From assembly GCA_045613985.1 (NCBI GenBank), contig JAZLCA010000057.1:1-55175 (forward strand): a stretch of DNA of 55,175 bases, in the 5' to 3' direction. How positions within the stretch are numbered: the first letter of the stretch is position 1; each line of letters begins with the position of its first letter. The notes below the pieces were generated by a model. The model was not told the origin of the DNA, made no database searches, and saw nothing but the letters and a program-made list of their open reading frames with translations. A program made the position numbers and the translations under genes. Shown piece after piece: positions 1 to 8,847 of the stretch. This stretch comes from SIG644 sp045613985 (lineage in GTDB: Bacteria > Bacillota > Clostridia > Oscillospirales > CAG-272).

Positions 1-177
1 CTCTGGGAGGCGGGCCGCGGTCCGTTCTTTTCGCGTGAGGAGAAGCAATTTTTTTACACTTTGTACTTTACACGCCCACAGCGCCCGGCTCGACCAAGCC
101 GAGATGAACCGCAAGCGCATGGGCAGGCAAAGTTCCAAAAAATTTAACCCCCGCCCCTTAAAAATTCAATTTTACTC

Positions 178-206
178 TTGTAAAAAAAGAAAATCTTTGC
201 TATAAT
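178..206 (+). promoter_or_regulatory. sigma-A promoter of nagA
   Basis: A TTGTAA box at 178-183 is followed by a 17-base spacer and a perfect TATAAT at 201-206. Transcription would begin near 213, only a few bases before an upstream in-frame ATG at 217, which argues for the downstream GTG start of nagA. Positions 1-177 hold no gene that I can see. Confidence 0.7.
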
Positions 207-252
207 GTAAGATGTATTGTTATGCGCGCAAAGAAACGAGAGGAGGATATCC

Positions 253-1446
253 GTGAAAACCCTGTTGATCAATGCCAATCTGCTAACCTTTGAACCCACC
301 CCCGCCTTCCGCGAGGGCGAGCTCCTCATGGAAAACGGTATCATTCTCGACCTGGCCGCTCCCGGCATTCTGCCCCGCGAGGATGTCGAGTTGATCGACG
401 CCAAGGGGGCGCTCGTATGCCCCGGTCTTGTGGATATCCATTCCCACGGCCGCGCGGGCGGTGATTTTGCTTCGGCCGACGTCGACCGGTTGCAAAGGAT
501 GACCCGCTCCTATCTCGACGCGGGCGTAACCACCGTCATGCCGACGCTGGCATCCGCCCCTTATGAAGATTTCGGCACGGCCGCCGACCGCATCGCAAGC
601 GTAGCCTCGCATCCCGAAGGCGCACGCATGATCGGTCTGCACCTGGAAGGCCGCTATCTCAATCCGACCAAGCGCGGCGCACACGCGCCTGCCCTGCTCG
701 CTCCTCTGAATGCCGGCGAATTGGCCGAGCTGATGGAGCGAATGTGCCGTCCTTACACCGAGCCTTGCCCCCTTCGCGTCAGCGCCGCTTTGGAACTGGA
801 TGCCGACGGTAGCTTCTGCCGAAAAGCGGGTGAGCTTGGTATCCGCCTGTCGCTCGGTCACACGGCCGCCACCTACGAGGAGGCCATGCTTGCCATCGAG
901 CGCGGTGCTTGCAGTCTGACGCATCTGTACAACACCATGCCCCCCCTGCACCACCGCGCGGGCGGTCCCGTCATGGCCTGCTTCGATGCGGCAAGACGGG
1001 GACAAGCGGTATACGGCGAATTGATCTGCGACGGTCTTCACATTTCCCCCGAAATGATTCGTCTGGCCTACGCCATGTTAGGTGTGAATCACACCGTTCT
1101 CATCTCCGACTCCATGGAGGGCACGGGATGTCCTGACGGTGACTTCAGCATCGCAGGTCAGCACGTTACCCTCAAGGACGGCCGCGCCTACACCGACGAC
1201 GGAGCACTCGCGGGAAGTACCTTGAACCTGATCGACGGCGTTCGCAATCTGATCGCCTTCACCGGCGCGTCCGTCGCCGAGGCTCTCATCTGCGCCACCC
1301 GCAACCCTGCCCGTGCCGCCGGTCTTGACCATTTGGTCGGCTCGTTTGACAAGGGCTGCTTTGCCGACTTCTTGCTGCTTTCGGACGATCTGGCAGTGCG
1401 CGGCGTATACGTTGGAGGCGTTTTGCAAGACGGGGGGGCCTTATGA
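253..1446 (+). CDS. nagA: N-acetylglucosamine-6-phosphate deacetylase
   Basis: This amidohydrolase removes the acetyl group from GlcNAc-6-phosphate to give glucosamine-6-phosphate and acetate, feeding amino-sugar carbon to glycolysis or the cell wall. Visible family motifs are DIHSHG near the N-terminus, LHLEGRYLN with the metal-binding Glu, LGHTAATYEEA, THLYNTM and LISDSMEG with the catalytic Asp. The length of 397 aa is normal for the family. I chose the GTG at 253 because AGGAGG at 241-246 sits six bases upstream and an ATG at 217 would lie almost at the predicted transcript start. The stop overlaps the next start (ATGA). No nagB is seen nearby, so the deaminase must be elsewhere. Confidence 0.93.
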   Translation: MKTLLINANLLTFEPTPAFREGELLMENGIILDLAAPGILPREDVELIDAKGALVCPGLVDIHSHGRAGGDFASADVDRLQRMTRSYLDAGVTTVMPTLASAPYEDFGTAADRIASVASHPEGARMIGLHLEGRYLNPTKRGAHAPALLAPLNAGELAELMERMCRPYTEPCPLRVSAALELDADGSFCRKAGELGIRLSLGHTAATYEEAMLAIERGACSLTHLYNTMPPLHHRAGGPVMACFDAARRGQAVYGELICDGLHISPEMIRLAYAMLGVNHTVLISDSMEGTGCPDGDFSIAGQHVTLKDGRAYTDDGALAGSTLNLIDGVRNLIAFTGASVAEALICATRNPARAAGLDHLVGSFDKGCFADFLLLSDDLAVRGVYVGGVLQDGGAL

Positions 1447-2222
1447 CCTTGTCCCGCTTCACGCCCTCCCGTCGATGCCGCATCCAAGCGACTGACCGCT
1501 TGCGGCAAGGCAACACACGCCTGCATCTTTGCTTGGCGCTGATTATTTTTCTGACCTTTGTCATCGGCACCGTTTTTTTGGCTCACTGCGTGTTCTGCAC
1601 GATCCCATGGAATCAGATCCGGCAAGAATCCATCATCAAATATTTCCTATGGGACGTCATCGTCGCATCGATTCAGGTGCTTCTTGCCGTTTTCCTCGAT
1701 CTGCCCCTCTTATTTGGCACCGCCATGATTTTCATCGGTGCGGCTTATGACGAGCCTCGTCCGCTATCCACCATGTTCTGTGCCTTTGAAAGCCCCCGCG
1801 CTTACGTTCGGGCCTTGGGTATCATGCTGCGCCTGCTGATCTGGCCGGTGCTGATGCTCGGTGCGGCAGCCCTCGTGGTCTTGACCATTCGCGCCAACCT
1901 TGTCACCGACGCTCGCATCGTCGCCGTCCTGTTTTTTGCGGCCTCCCTGCTTGCGCTGTCAACGCTGATGTACGGTGCCAACGACGCCGTGCTTCCCCTG
2001 GTCTTCCGCCGCCCCGAATGCCGCATCCGTGAGCTGTTCCGCACCTCGCACGCGCTGACCAAGCGGCGCCGCCTCGCGCAGTTTTTCTTCAAGCTGTCCT
2101 ATCTTGCCCGGATCCTGATGGGTATCCTGACGCTGGGACTTTCGCTGATTTTGCATACGATCCCCCATCTCTCCCTCGCCTATACGCTGTTTCTTGACGC
2201 AGACAGCAAGCAAATACATTGA
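1443..2222 (+). CDS. DUF975-like multi-pass membrane protein
   Basis: A 259-aa integral membrane protein with about five hydrophobic segments, at roughly residues 29-51, 68-100, 123-145, 152-172 and 212-240. The last third contains a Ser-x-x-Leu stretch, then an LSYL turn and MGILTLGLSLI before a Pro-containing helix. That pattern matches the C-terminal part of DUF975 proteins, whose function is unknown. Translation is coupled to nagA by a four-base overlap, so the two are surely co-transcribed, but nothing in the sequence ties it to amino-sugar use. The DUF975 assignment rests on my reading of the C-terminal pattern and needs a profile search. Confidence 0.65.
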   Translation: MTLSRFTPSRRCRIQATDRLRQGNTRLHLCLALIIFLTFVIGTVFLAHCVFCTIPWNQIRQESIIKYFLWDVIVASIQVLLAVFLDLPLLFGTAMIFIGAAYDEPRPLSTMFCAFESPRAYVRALGIMLRLLIWPVLMLGAAALVVLTIRANLVTDARIVAVLFFAASLLALSTLMYGANDAVLPLVFRRPECRIRELFRTSHALTKRRRLAQFFFKLSYLARILMGILTLGLSLILHTIPHLSLAYTLFLDADSKQIH

Positions 2223-2255
2223 TTCAGTTTCATTCAGAAAGGATGGTCAACCACC

Positions 2256-4220
2256 ATGAACAATCAGAAATATTATATGACGACCGCCATCGCCTACGCC
2301 TCCAAGAAGCCCCACTTCGGCAACACCTACGAGGCAATCATGACCGACGCCCTGGCCCGCTACAAGAAAGAGCGCGGCTTTGACGTCTTCTTCTGCACGG
2401 GCACCGATGAGCACGGTCAGAAGATCGAAGATCTTGCCAAGGAGGCAGGCATCACTCCCAAGGCCTACGTCGATGGCGTTGCCGGCGAGATCAAGAATCT
2501 GTGGGATCACATGGACGTCAAATACGACCACTTCATCCGCACCACGGACGATTATCACGAATCCGCCGTCAAAAAGATCTTCACCCGTTTTGTGAACAAG
2601 GGTGACATTTACAAGGGCAAATACGAGGGCTGGTACTGCGTTCCCTGCGAGTCCTTCTTCACCGACACACAGGCCGTTGACTGCAAGTGCCCGGATTGCG
2701 GCCGTCCCGTCCAGAAGGCCAGCGAGGAAGCATACTTCTTCGATATGAAGAAATATGCCGACAAGCTGATGGAACACATTGAACAAAACCCCGGCTTCAT
2801 CGAGCCCGAGAGCCGCAAAAAGGAGATCGTCAACAACTTCCTCAAGGCAGGCCTGCAGGATCTTTGCGTGTCCCGCACCTCCTTCACCTGGGGTATTCCC
2901 GTCGAGAGCGATCCCAAGCACGTCACCTACGTTTGGCTGGATGCTCTGACCAACTATATCACCGCCATCGGCTACGATCCCGACCGATCCTTTGAGGAGC
3001 AGGACGAGAAGTTTAAGTCGCTGTGGCCCGCTGACGTACACATCATCGGTAAGGACATCATCCGCTTCCACACCATCTACTGGCCCATTTTCCTGATGGC
3101 ACTGGATATTCCTCTGCCCAAAAAGGTGTTTGCTCACCCCTGGTTCAACTTCGGCATGGACAAGATGTCCAAGTCGCGCGGCAACGTCATTTACGCCGAC
3201 GAGCTGGCACAGCGTTTCACGGTTGACGGCGTGCGTTACTACGCGCTGTCCGAGATGCCCTACGCCAACGACGGCTCCATCACCTACGAGAACGTGATCA
3301 AGAGATTCAACACCGATCTGGTCAACAACCTCGGCAACCTGGTCAAGCGCACGCTGGATATGCAGAAGAAGTATTTCGGCAGCGTCATTCAGGCTCCCGT
3401 AGCCAAGGACGCCCTGGACGACGAGATCGTACAGGCCTGCGTGACCGCTTATGGCAAGGTGATCGAATGCATGGACACCTACCGCATCGCCGACGCGCTG
3501 GATGCCATTTTCACCATGCTGTCCCGTGCCAACAAGTATATCGACGAAACGACCCCCTGGACGCTGGCCAAGGACGAGGCACAAAAGGAACGCCTCGGCA
3601 CCGTACTGTACACCCTGCTGGAAGCCATCCGTTGGGGTGCCGTACTTCTCGCTCCCTTCATTCCCGCCACGAGCGAGGAGATTTTGAACGAGCTGAACAC
3701 CACCGCCCGCGGCTATGCTTCGATCGGCACGGCCGAGCAATTCGGCGCGCTGGTTGCCGGCGAGAGCGTGAGCGATTCCAAGGTTCTGTTTGCCCGCATT
3801 GACGAGGCCAAGATGCTGGCCGAGCTTGAAGCCGAGCGCAAGGCCAAGATGGAGGCTGCCGCCAAGGCAGAGGCTCCCGTTGAAAAGCCCGAAGGCTGTG
3901 CCTTGATCGGCATTGAGGACTTTATGAACGTCGAGCTGCGTACCGCCAAGATCCTTGCCTGCGAGGGCGTGCCCAAGGCCAAGAAGCTGCTGAAATTGCA
4001 GGTAGACCTGGGCTACGAGCAGCGTCAGGTGGTATCCGGCATTGCCAAGTATTACACCCCCGACCAGCTCATCGGCAAGAAGATCATTCTGGTCGCTAAC
4101 CTCAAGCCCGCTACCCTTTGCGGTGTTGAATCCAACGGCATGATCCTTGCCAGCGGCGAGGAGACCGTCCGTGTCGTCTTCCTTGATCCCGAGACACCTC
4201 TGGGTGAGAGAGTAAGATAA
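2256..4220 (+). CDS. metG: Methionyl-tRNA synthetase with C-terminal tRNA-binding domain
   Basis: Charges tRNA-Met in the cytoplasm. The class I signature HFGN (the HIGH motif) is at residues 20-23 and KMSKS starts near residue 303. Between them, a Cys cluster (CVPC about residue 128, then CKCPDC) forms the zinc knuckle of the connective peptide. Residues from about 550 onward form an EMAP/Trbp111-type OB-fold domain that binds tRNA and makes the enzyme dimeric, including the VELRTAKI stretch. The 654-aa length fits the long bacterial form. The start is preceded by AGAAAGGA. It lies 33 bases after the DUF975-like gene with no terminator between them. I see no T-box leader upstream. Confidence 0.97.
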   Translation: MNNQKYYMTTAIAYASKKPHFGNTYEAIMTDALARYKKERGFDVFFCTGTDEHGQKIEDLAKEAGITPKAYVDGVAGEIKNLWDHMDVKYDHFIRTTDDYHESAVKKIFTRFVNKGDIYKGKYEGWYCVPCESFFTDTQAVDCKCPDCGRPVQKASEEAYFFDMKKYADKLMEHIEQNPGFIEPESRKKEIVNNFLKAGLQDLCVSRTSFTWGIPVESDPKHVTYVWLDALTNYITAIGYDPDRSFEEQDEKFKSLWPADVHIIGKDIIRFHTIYWPIFLMALDIPLPKKVFAHPWFNFGMDKMSKSRGNVIYADELAQRFTVDGVRYYALSEMPYANDGSITYENVIKRFNTDLVNNLGNLVKRTLDMQKKYFGSVIQAPVAKDALDDEIVQACVTAYGKVIECMDTYRIADALDAIFTMLSRANKYIDETTPWTLAKDEAQKERLGTVLYTLLEAIRWGAVLLAPFIPATSEEILNELNTTARGYASIGTAEQFGALVAGESVSDSKVLFARIDEAKMLAELEAERKAKMEAAAKAEAPVEKPEGCALIGIEDFMNVELRTAKILACEGVPKAKKLLKLQVDLGYEQRQVVSGIAKYYTPDQLIGKKIILVANLKPATLCGVESNGMILASGEETVRVVFLDPETPLGERVR

Positions 4221-4224
4221 GTTT

Positions 4225-4278
4225 GCAGGGCGCTGCCCTGCACCCGCTTAAGAAACTTTTTGAAAAAAGTTCCTTAAG
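4225..4278 (+). terminator. Double hairpin after metG
   Basis: A perfect 7-bp stem GCAGGGC/GCCCTGC (4225-4231 with 4235-4241) is followed at once by a longer stem, CTTAAGAAACTTTTT (4247-4261) with 4263-4278, which has one mismatch. The second stem resembles the AACTT/AAGTT hairpins at other gene ends in this window. The rest of the gap to gpsA contains GGGGCCCTCCCC near 4360-4371, a block also found in the 29.5 and 31.8 kb repeats. No clear gpsA promoter was found. Confidence 0.6.
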
Positions 4279-4415
4279 GATCCTCAAAAACTTGAAGAAA
4301 GATCAAGGGGCAAGATTGATTGCTCTCCCTTTCTATCGTTCATTCTGCAAATTCGTTGTGGGGCCCTCCCCACCGGTTTGCAGAGTAGCAAGCACTATAC
4401 AAATTTGGAGTTACT

Positions 4416-5372
4416 ATGAAAATCACCGTTATCGGTTGCGGGCGTTGGGGCTCGCTAATCACCTGGTATCTGGACCGCATGGGACACGAGGTCACGCTGT
4501 ACGGCATGGCTGACGCCCCCGAGATGCAGCGTTTTTTGGCGACGCGCCAGAACGATCTGCTCTCGCTTCCGACGTCCGTCCATTTGACCACCGACATCAC
4601 CGACGTACCGAATGCTGAAACCATCATTATATCGATTCCCTCGCAGGCTCTCTCAGGCTTAATGGAGGAGCTTTGCCCCCTGCAGCTGCACGACAAAACG
4701 ATCGTGCTGTGCATGAAGGGCATCGATATCGCCACCGGTAAGCGATTGTCCGAAATTGCCGCAGAGCATTTGGACGAAAGCTGTCCCGTCGCCGTTTGGC
4801 TCGGTCCCGGTCACGTACAGGAATTTTACAAGGGCAACCCGTCCTGCATGGTCATCGACTCTCAAAATGAAGAGGTCAAGCACCGATTGGTCGATGAATT
4901 TTCAAGCGATTTGATTCGCTTCTATTATGGCCGCGATCTGATCGGCAACGAAATCGGAGCCGCCGCCAAGAACGTCATCGGCATTGCCGCAGGTATGCTT
5001 GACGGCTTTGAGCTCGGCACTCTCAAGGGCGCACTCATGGCCCGCGGCACCTACGAGGTCGCACGGCTGATCGAGGCCATGGGAGGCAACCCTATGTCCG
5101 CTTACGGTCTTTGCCACCTGGGCGACTATGAAGCGACCGTCTTTTCGCCTCATTCGCACAACCGCGCCTTCGGCGAATGCTTTGCCAAGGGCGAATCGTT
5201 CGGTGCGTTGGCCGAGGGGTATTATACCGCCCGCGCCATGGTGGATCTGAGCAAAAAATATAACGTCGACTTGCCCATTTGCACCGCCGTTTACCGTATT
5301 CTGTACAAGAACGCCGATTGCAAGCAAGCATTGACGGAGCTAATGACCAGATCGCTCAAAAATGAATTTTAA
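4416..5372 (+). CDS. gpsA: Glycerol-3-phosphate dehydrogenase [NAD(P)+]
   Basis: Reduces dihydroxyacetone phosphate to sn-glycerol-3-phosphate, the backbone for membrane lipid synthesis. The N-terminal Rossmann fold shows GCGRWGS at residues 7-13. The GAAAKNVIGIAAG segment carries the catalytic Lys, and CHLGDYEATVFSPHSHNR matches the substrate-binding segment of the GpsA family. The length of 318 aa is normal. In many Clostridia gpsA sits beside der and plsY, but here it stands between metG and a TatD gene, flanked by hairpins on both sides. It is probably transcribed alone. Confidence 0.93.
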   Translation: MKITVIGCGRWGSLITWYLDRMGHEVTLYGMADAPEMQRFLATRQNDLLSLPTSVHLTTDITDVPNAETIIISIPSQALSGLMEELCPLQLHDKTIVLCMKGIDIATGKRLSEIAAEHLDESCPVAVWLGPGHVQEFYKGNPSCMVIDSQNEEVKHRLVDEFSSDLIRFYYGRDLIGNEIGAAAKNVIGIAAGMLDGFELGTLKGALMARGTYEVARLIEAMGGNPMSAYGLCHLGDYEATVFSPHSHNRAFGECFAKGESFGALAEGYYTARAMVDLSKKYNVDLPICTAVYRILYKNADCKQALTELMTRSLKNEF

Positions 5373-5379
5373 CTGATGC

Positions 5380-5410
5380 GGGGAAAACTTCTCAAAAAGA
5401 AGTTTTCCCC
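5380..5410 (+). terminator. Hairpin after gpsA (GGGGAAAACTTCT family)
   Basis: Perfect 13-bp arms, 5380-5392 (GGGGAAAACTTCT) and 5398-5410, with a 5-base A-rich loop. There is no good T-run after it, so termination strength is uncertain. The arm sequence recurs with small changes after at least four other transcription units in the window. Confidence 0.6.
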
Positions 5411-5551
5411 TTGCCGTAGTGCAACGTATTACTTTACGCCTCTTCTCCTTTTTGACGCACATACAGCCTATCTCGACCTCGTCAAATTGTCGCTGTATGA
5501 GGCCGCAGAAGTCGTTGCTTAAAATAAAAACAAAACAAAGGAACCACTACC

Positions 5552-6391
5552 ATGCTCATTTTCGACTCTCATGCCCACTATTTTGACGATTGGTACAACA
5601 ATCCCGAGGAAGGCCCCACGGCCGACCAAATACTGGGAACCATTCTGTCCTCGAAGGGCGGTATCGTGTCTCATATCGTCAATATCGGCACCAACGTCGA
5701 CTCCTCCCGCATCGCCGTCGCCCAGGCTGCCCGTTATGACGGTATGTATGCCGCCGTGGGTATCCATCCCGAGGATTGCCAACAGATCGACGGTCCCGCC
5801 AAGCAAATGACGGCTCTGCGTACCCTTTTGGGCACCAACACGCCTGATGCTGCCGCTTACCGCAGACAAAATAAAATCGTAGCCATCGGCGAGATCGGTC
5901 TGGACTATTACGAGCGTCCTTGGCTGCCCGTTGACAAAGAGCGACAGGCATGGTATTTCGAAGAGCAGCTTCTGCTCGCCGAAGAATTGAATCTGCCCGT
6001 CATCATTCACGACCGCGAGGCCCACGGCGATTGCTTTGAAACGGTTCTTCGCCATCCAAGCGTGCGCGGCGTGTTCCACAGCTTCAGCGGAAGCGTCGAG
6101 ATGGCCCGGGAATTGTGGCGCAGAGGTTGGATGATTTCCTTTTCCGGTGTCGTCACCTTCAAAAATGCCAAGCGTGTCCAAGAGGTCGCCGCAAGCGTAC
6201 CGCTCGAATATCTGATGGTCGAAACGGATGCTCCCTATCTTGCCCCTCACCCCCACCGCGGCAAGCGCAACGACTCCGCGCTGATGCTTCACACGGTTGA
6301 AATGCTCGCCTCTTTGCATAACATATCCCCCGAAGAAATGGCCGCCTTGACCGCACAAAACGCTGCCCGACTGTTTGATATTTCACTTTGA
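5552..6391 (+). CDS. TatD family metal-dependent deoxyribonuclease
   Basis: A TIM-barrel metal-dependent hydrolase of the TatD/YcfH family, which are 3'-5' exonucleases linked to DNA repair and quality control. The first metal ligands are in HAH at residues 7-9. A conserved Glu follows in AIGEIGLDYY, then His in VIIHDREAH, His in GVFHSFSGS and Asp in VETDAPYLAPHP. The length (279 aa) is typical. AAAGGA precedes the ATG. It is often placed next to metG in Firmicutes; here gpsA has come between them, so the neighbourhood is a loosened version of that arrangement. Confidence 0.92.
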   Translation: MLIFDSHAHYFDDWYNNPEEGPTADQILGTILSSKGGIVSHIVNIGTNVDSSRIAVAQAARYDGMYAAVGIHPEDCQQIDGPAKQMTALRTLLGTNTPDAAAYRRQNKIVAIGEIGLDYYERPWLPVDKERQAWYFEEQLLLAEELNLPVIIHDREAHGDCFETVLRHPSVRGVFHSFSGSVEMARELWRRGWMISFSGVVTFKNAKRVQEVAASVPLEYLMVETDAPYLAPHPHRGKRNDSALMLHTVEMLASLHNISPEEMAALTAQNAARLFDISL

Positions 6392-6454
6392 TTTTCCATC
6401 ATTTTTGTGTATTTTAAACAAAAAATAGCATGAAATTTCTATGTCCTCATGGCA

Positions 6455-6490
6455 AAAAGTTCGCTTTTCCCTCTTGAAAAGCGAACTTTT
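6455..6490 (+). terminator. tatD terminator, 15-bp perfect stem
   Basis: Arms AAAAGTTCGCTTTTC (6455-6469) and 6476-6490 are perfect complements around a 6-base loop, and TTTTCT ends the structure. The right arm contains the -35 box of the next promoter (see 6474-6502). Confidence 0.8.
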
Positions 6491-6502
6491 CTATTGTATA
6501 AT
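6474..6502 (+). promoter_or_regulatory. sigma-A promoter of the EF-G-like gene
   Basis: TTGAAA (6474-6479), a 17-base spacer, then a perfect TATAAT (6497-6502). The -35 box lies in the loop and right arm of the upstream terminator. Predicted transcription start is near 6509, giving a 5' leader of about 110 bases before the ATG at 6619. Confidence 0.8.
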
Positions 6503-6618
6503 GAAAAAGGATTCGCAGTTCTGCACATATTTTATCATAATTTATTCATGCATAAAATCACAATCCGATTTTCAAAAGAAAGGCAGTTTCCGTACAGCGG
6601 AAACGAAGGAACACCCCC

Positions 6619-8679
6619 ATGGCGGCACTTGAAACCAAAAAAATCAGAAACGTTGCATTGTTAGGACACGGTGGATGCGGAAAGACCTCCCTGGCCGAGG
6701 CGATGCTGTATACCTCGGGCTCGACCGACCGATTGGGTAAGATCGGCGACGGCAATACCGTTTGTGACTATGATACCGAGGAAATTGCAAGAAAGTTTTC
6801 TCTCTCGGGTGCAATCGCCCCCCTGATGTGGAAGGATATCAAGATCAATGTTCTCGACTGCCCGGGTTATCTGGACTTCGCAGGCGAATGCTCTCAGATT
6901 CTGCGCGTTGCCGACAGTGCTTTGATCGTTGTTGACGGTAAGAGCGGTATTCAGGTCGGTACGGAGCTCGCTTGGGACGCCGCTACCGAGGCAGGTCTTC
7001 CCAAGGCCTTCTTCATCAATAAATTCGACGATAACGAAGCTCGTTTTGCAAAAGTTCTCGACGCTCTGCATGACCGTTGGGGCAAAAAGATCTGCCCTCT
7101 GACCATTCCTATGGTCAAGGACGGCGCCGTCATCGGTGCGATCGACTTGGTTGCAATGGAAGCTCACGTATTTGATAACGCAGGCCACCACTCCATCCAT
7201 CCCATCCCCGAGGAGTCTCAGGATGCCGCTGACAAGTACCGCGATATGCTGCTTGAGGCGGTTGCCAGTGCCGACGAGGATCTGATGGAAAAATATTTCG
7301 GCGGCGAAGACATCACCACCATGGAATGCATCAACGGTATCCACGAGGGTATCATTCACGGTGATATCGTGCCCGTATTCTGCGGCGCAGCCACCAAGCT
7401 GTGGGGCGTTTGGACACTTCTCGACAAGATCACCGAGTCCTTCCCCAGACACACCGCTAAAAAGGTAGAGACTCTGGCCAACGGCGACGAAATGGAGATC
7501 CATCCCGACGGCGAACCCGCCCTCTTCGTCTTCAAGACGGTCGCTGACCCGTTCGTTGGTAAGATGAACTTCTTCAAGGTTATGAACGGTACGGTCAAGC
7601 GCGATCTGACGCTGACCAACCGCACCACGGGCGACAACGAAAAGCTCGCTCACATCTACACCGTCCGCGGCAAAAAGCAGACCGAGGTTGACGAGCTGGT
7701 TTGCGGCGATATCGGTATGACCGCTAAGTTGTCCAACACCAACACGGGCGACACGCTGACCTGGAACACCGACTTTACCTATTCCGGTATTGAGTTCCCG
7801 CAGCCCTTCCTGGCACAGGCGATGATTCCCTGCTCCGCTGCTGACGAAAGCAAGATCTCCCAGGCCATCAGCCGTATGACCGAGGAAGACCGCACCATCC
7901 GTTGCGAAAACGATGCCGAGACCAAGGAACTGGTCGTTTACGGTATGGGTGATATGCATCTGTCCGTTCTCGCTTCCCGCCTCAAGTCCCGCTTTGGCGT
8001 CAACGTTCGTTTTGAAAAGCCTCGCATTCCTTACCGTGAAAAGACCACCAAGCCTTGCGACGTCGAAGGCCGTCACAAGAAGCAGAACGGTGGTTCCGGC
8101 CAGTTCGGTCACGTTAAGATCCGCTTCGCTCCTGCGGAGGACGAGGGCTTGACCTTCAGCGTATCCGTCGTCGGCGGTACCGTTCCCAAGAACTTCTATC
8201 CCGCCGTTGAAAAGGGCTTGCAGGATGCTATGGCCAAGGGTGTCGCAGGATTCCCCATGACCTGTCTGGCCGCTGATCTGTACGACGGTTCTTACCACGC
8301 CGTTGACTCGGATGAGCTTTCCTTCAAGACCGCTGCATCGTTGGCATACAAGAAGTGCCTTGAAATGGCATCGCCCGTACTGCTTGAGCCGGTTGGCGAA
8401 GCGCTCATCACCGTTCCGGACGGCATGGTTGGTGATATTATCGGTGACCTCAACAAGCGTCGCGGTAGCGTCATGGGTATGGAACCCGACGCTAAGAAGA
8501 AGGGCTATACCGTTGTTACCGCCGTCGCTCCCAAGTCCGAGATGATGGATTATCCCATCGCATTGCGCGCCATGTCGCAGGGACGCGGTGTATATGCGTT
8601 CAAGGTAACCAATTACGACGTTGTTCCCGGTATGATCGCATCCAAGATCGTCGAGGAATACAAGAAGTCACAGGGTTAA
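6619..8679 (+). CDS. Elongation factor G-like translational GTPase (EF-G paralogue)
   Basis: A 686-aa member of the EF-G family: G domain, domain II, then EF-G domains III-V. The P-loop reads GHGGCGKTS (residues 16-24) instead of the canonical EF-G AHxDAGKTT, G3 is DCPGYLDF and G4 is NKFD. These features place it in the divergent EF-G-2-type group rather than with the main fusA, which normally sits in the str operon with rpsL, rpsG and tuf; none of those are here. Its role is not established from sequence. Codon choice (many GTT, CGT and GCT) suggests strong expression, in keeping with the near-consensus promoter. It is monocistronic, with a terminator on each side. Confidence 0.88.
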   Translation: MAALETKKIRNVALLGHGGCGKTSLAEAMLYTSGSTDRLGKIGDGNTVCDYDTEEIARKFSLSGAIAPLMWKDIKINVLDCPGYLDFAGECSQILRVADSALIVVDGKSGIQVGTELAWDAATEAGLPKAFFINKFDDNEARFAKVLDALHDRWGKKICPLTIPMVKDGAVIGAIDLVAMEAHVFDNAGHHSIHPIPEESQDAADKYRDMLLEAVASADEDLMEKYFGGEDITTMECINGIHEGIIHGDIVPVFCGAATKLWGVWTLLDKITESFPRHTAKKVETLANGDEMEIHPDGEPALFVFKTVADPFVGKMNFFKVMNGTVKRDLTLTNRTTGDNEKLAHIYTVRGKKQTEVDELVCGDIGMTAKLSNTNTGDTLTWNTDFTYSGIEFPQPFLAQAMIPCSAADESKISQAISRMTEEDRTIRCENDAETKELVVYGMGDMHLSVLASRLKSRFGVNVRFEKPRIPYREKTTKPCDVEGRHKKQNGGSGQFGHVKIRFAPAEDEGLTFSVSVVGGTVPKNFYPAVEKGLQDAMAKGVAGFPMTCLAADLYDGSYHAVDSDELSFKTAASLAYKKCLEMASPVLLEPVGEALITVPDGMVGDIIGDLNKRRGSVMGMEPDAKKKGYTVVTAVAPKSEMMDYPIALRAMSQGRGVYAFKVTNYDVVPGMIASKIVEEYKKSQG

Positions 8680-8690
8680 TTTTGAAATCT

Positions 8691-8721
8691 AAAGGGGAAC
8701 TTCTGCGGAAGTTCCCCTTTT
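8691..8721 (+). terminator. Terminator after the EF-G-like gene
   Basis: Stem AAAGGGGAACTTC (8691-8703) pairs with 8708-8720 across a 4-base loop and ends in TTTT. It belongs to the GGGGAACTTC hairpin family. Confidence 0.8.
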
Positions 8722-8847
8722 GGGTCTTTTGATTTTTAGCCAATTCTCCTTTGGCCTCACATAGCGCAATCCGTTGCGCGCGTCCGCAGAGGAACTCTCT
8801 GTCAAGATCCGGATAAAATAAAAACTCCCCCGAAAGGACGGTCCCCT

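Noticed and set aside
2223..2255. T-box or other riboswitch ahead of metG
   Set aside because: The gap is only 33 bases and has no room for a leader structure.
2247..3740. Long open frame on the minus strand opposite metG (497 aa); similar frames opposite the EF-G-like gene (6661-8298), tex (27252-29342) and the DUF4097 gene (54102-55151)
   Set aside because: They lie fully opposite strongly recognised genes, have no ribosome binding site or family motif, and arise from the codon bias of the real strand.
8722..8847. Catabolite (cre) or XylR operator ahead of the xylose operon
   Set aside because: No TGnAAnCGnTnnCA-like or clear palindromic operator was seen, and the -10 candidate TAAAAT near 8814 lacks a matching -35.
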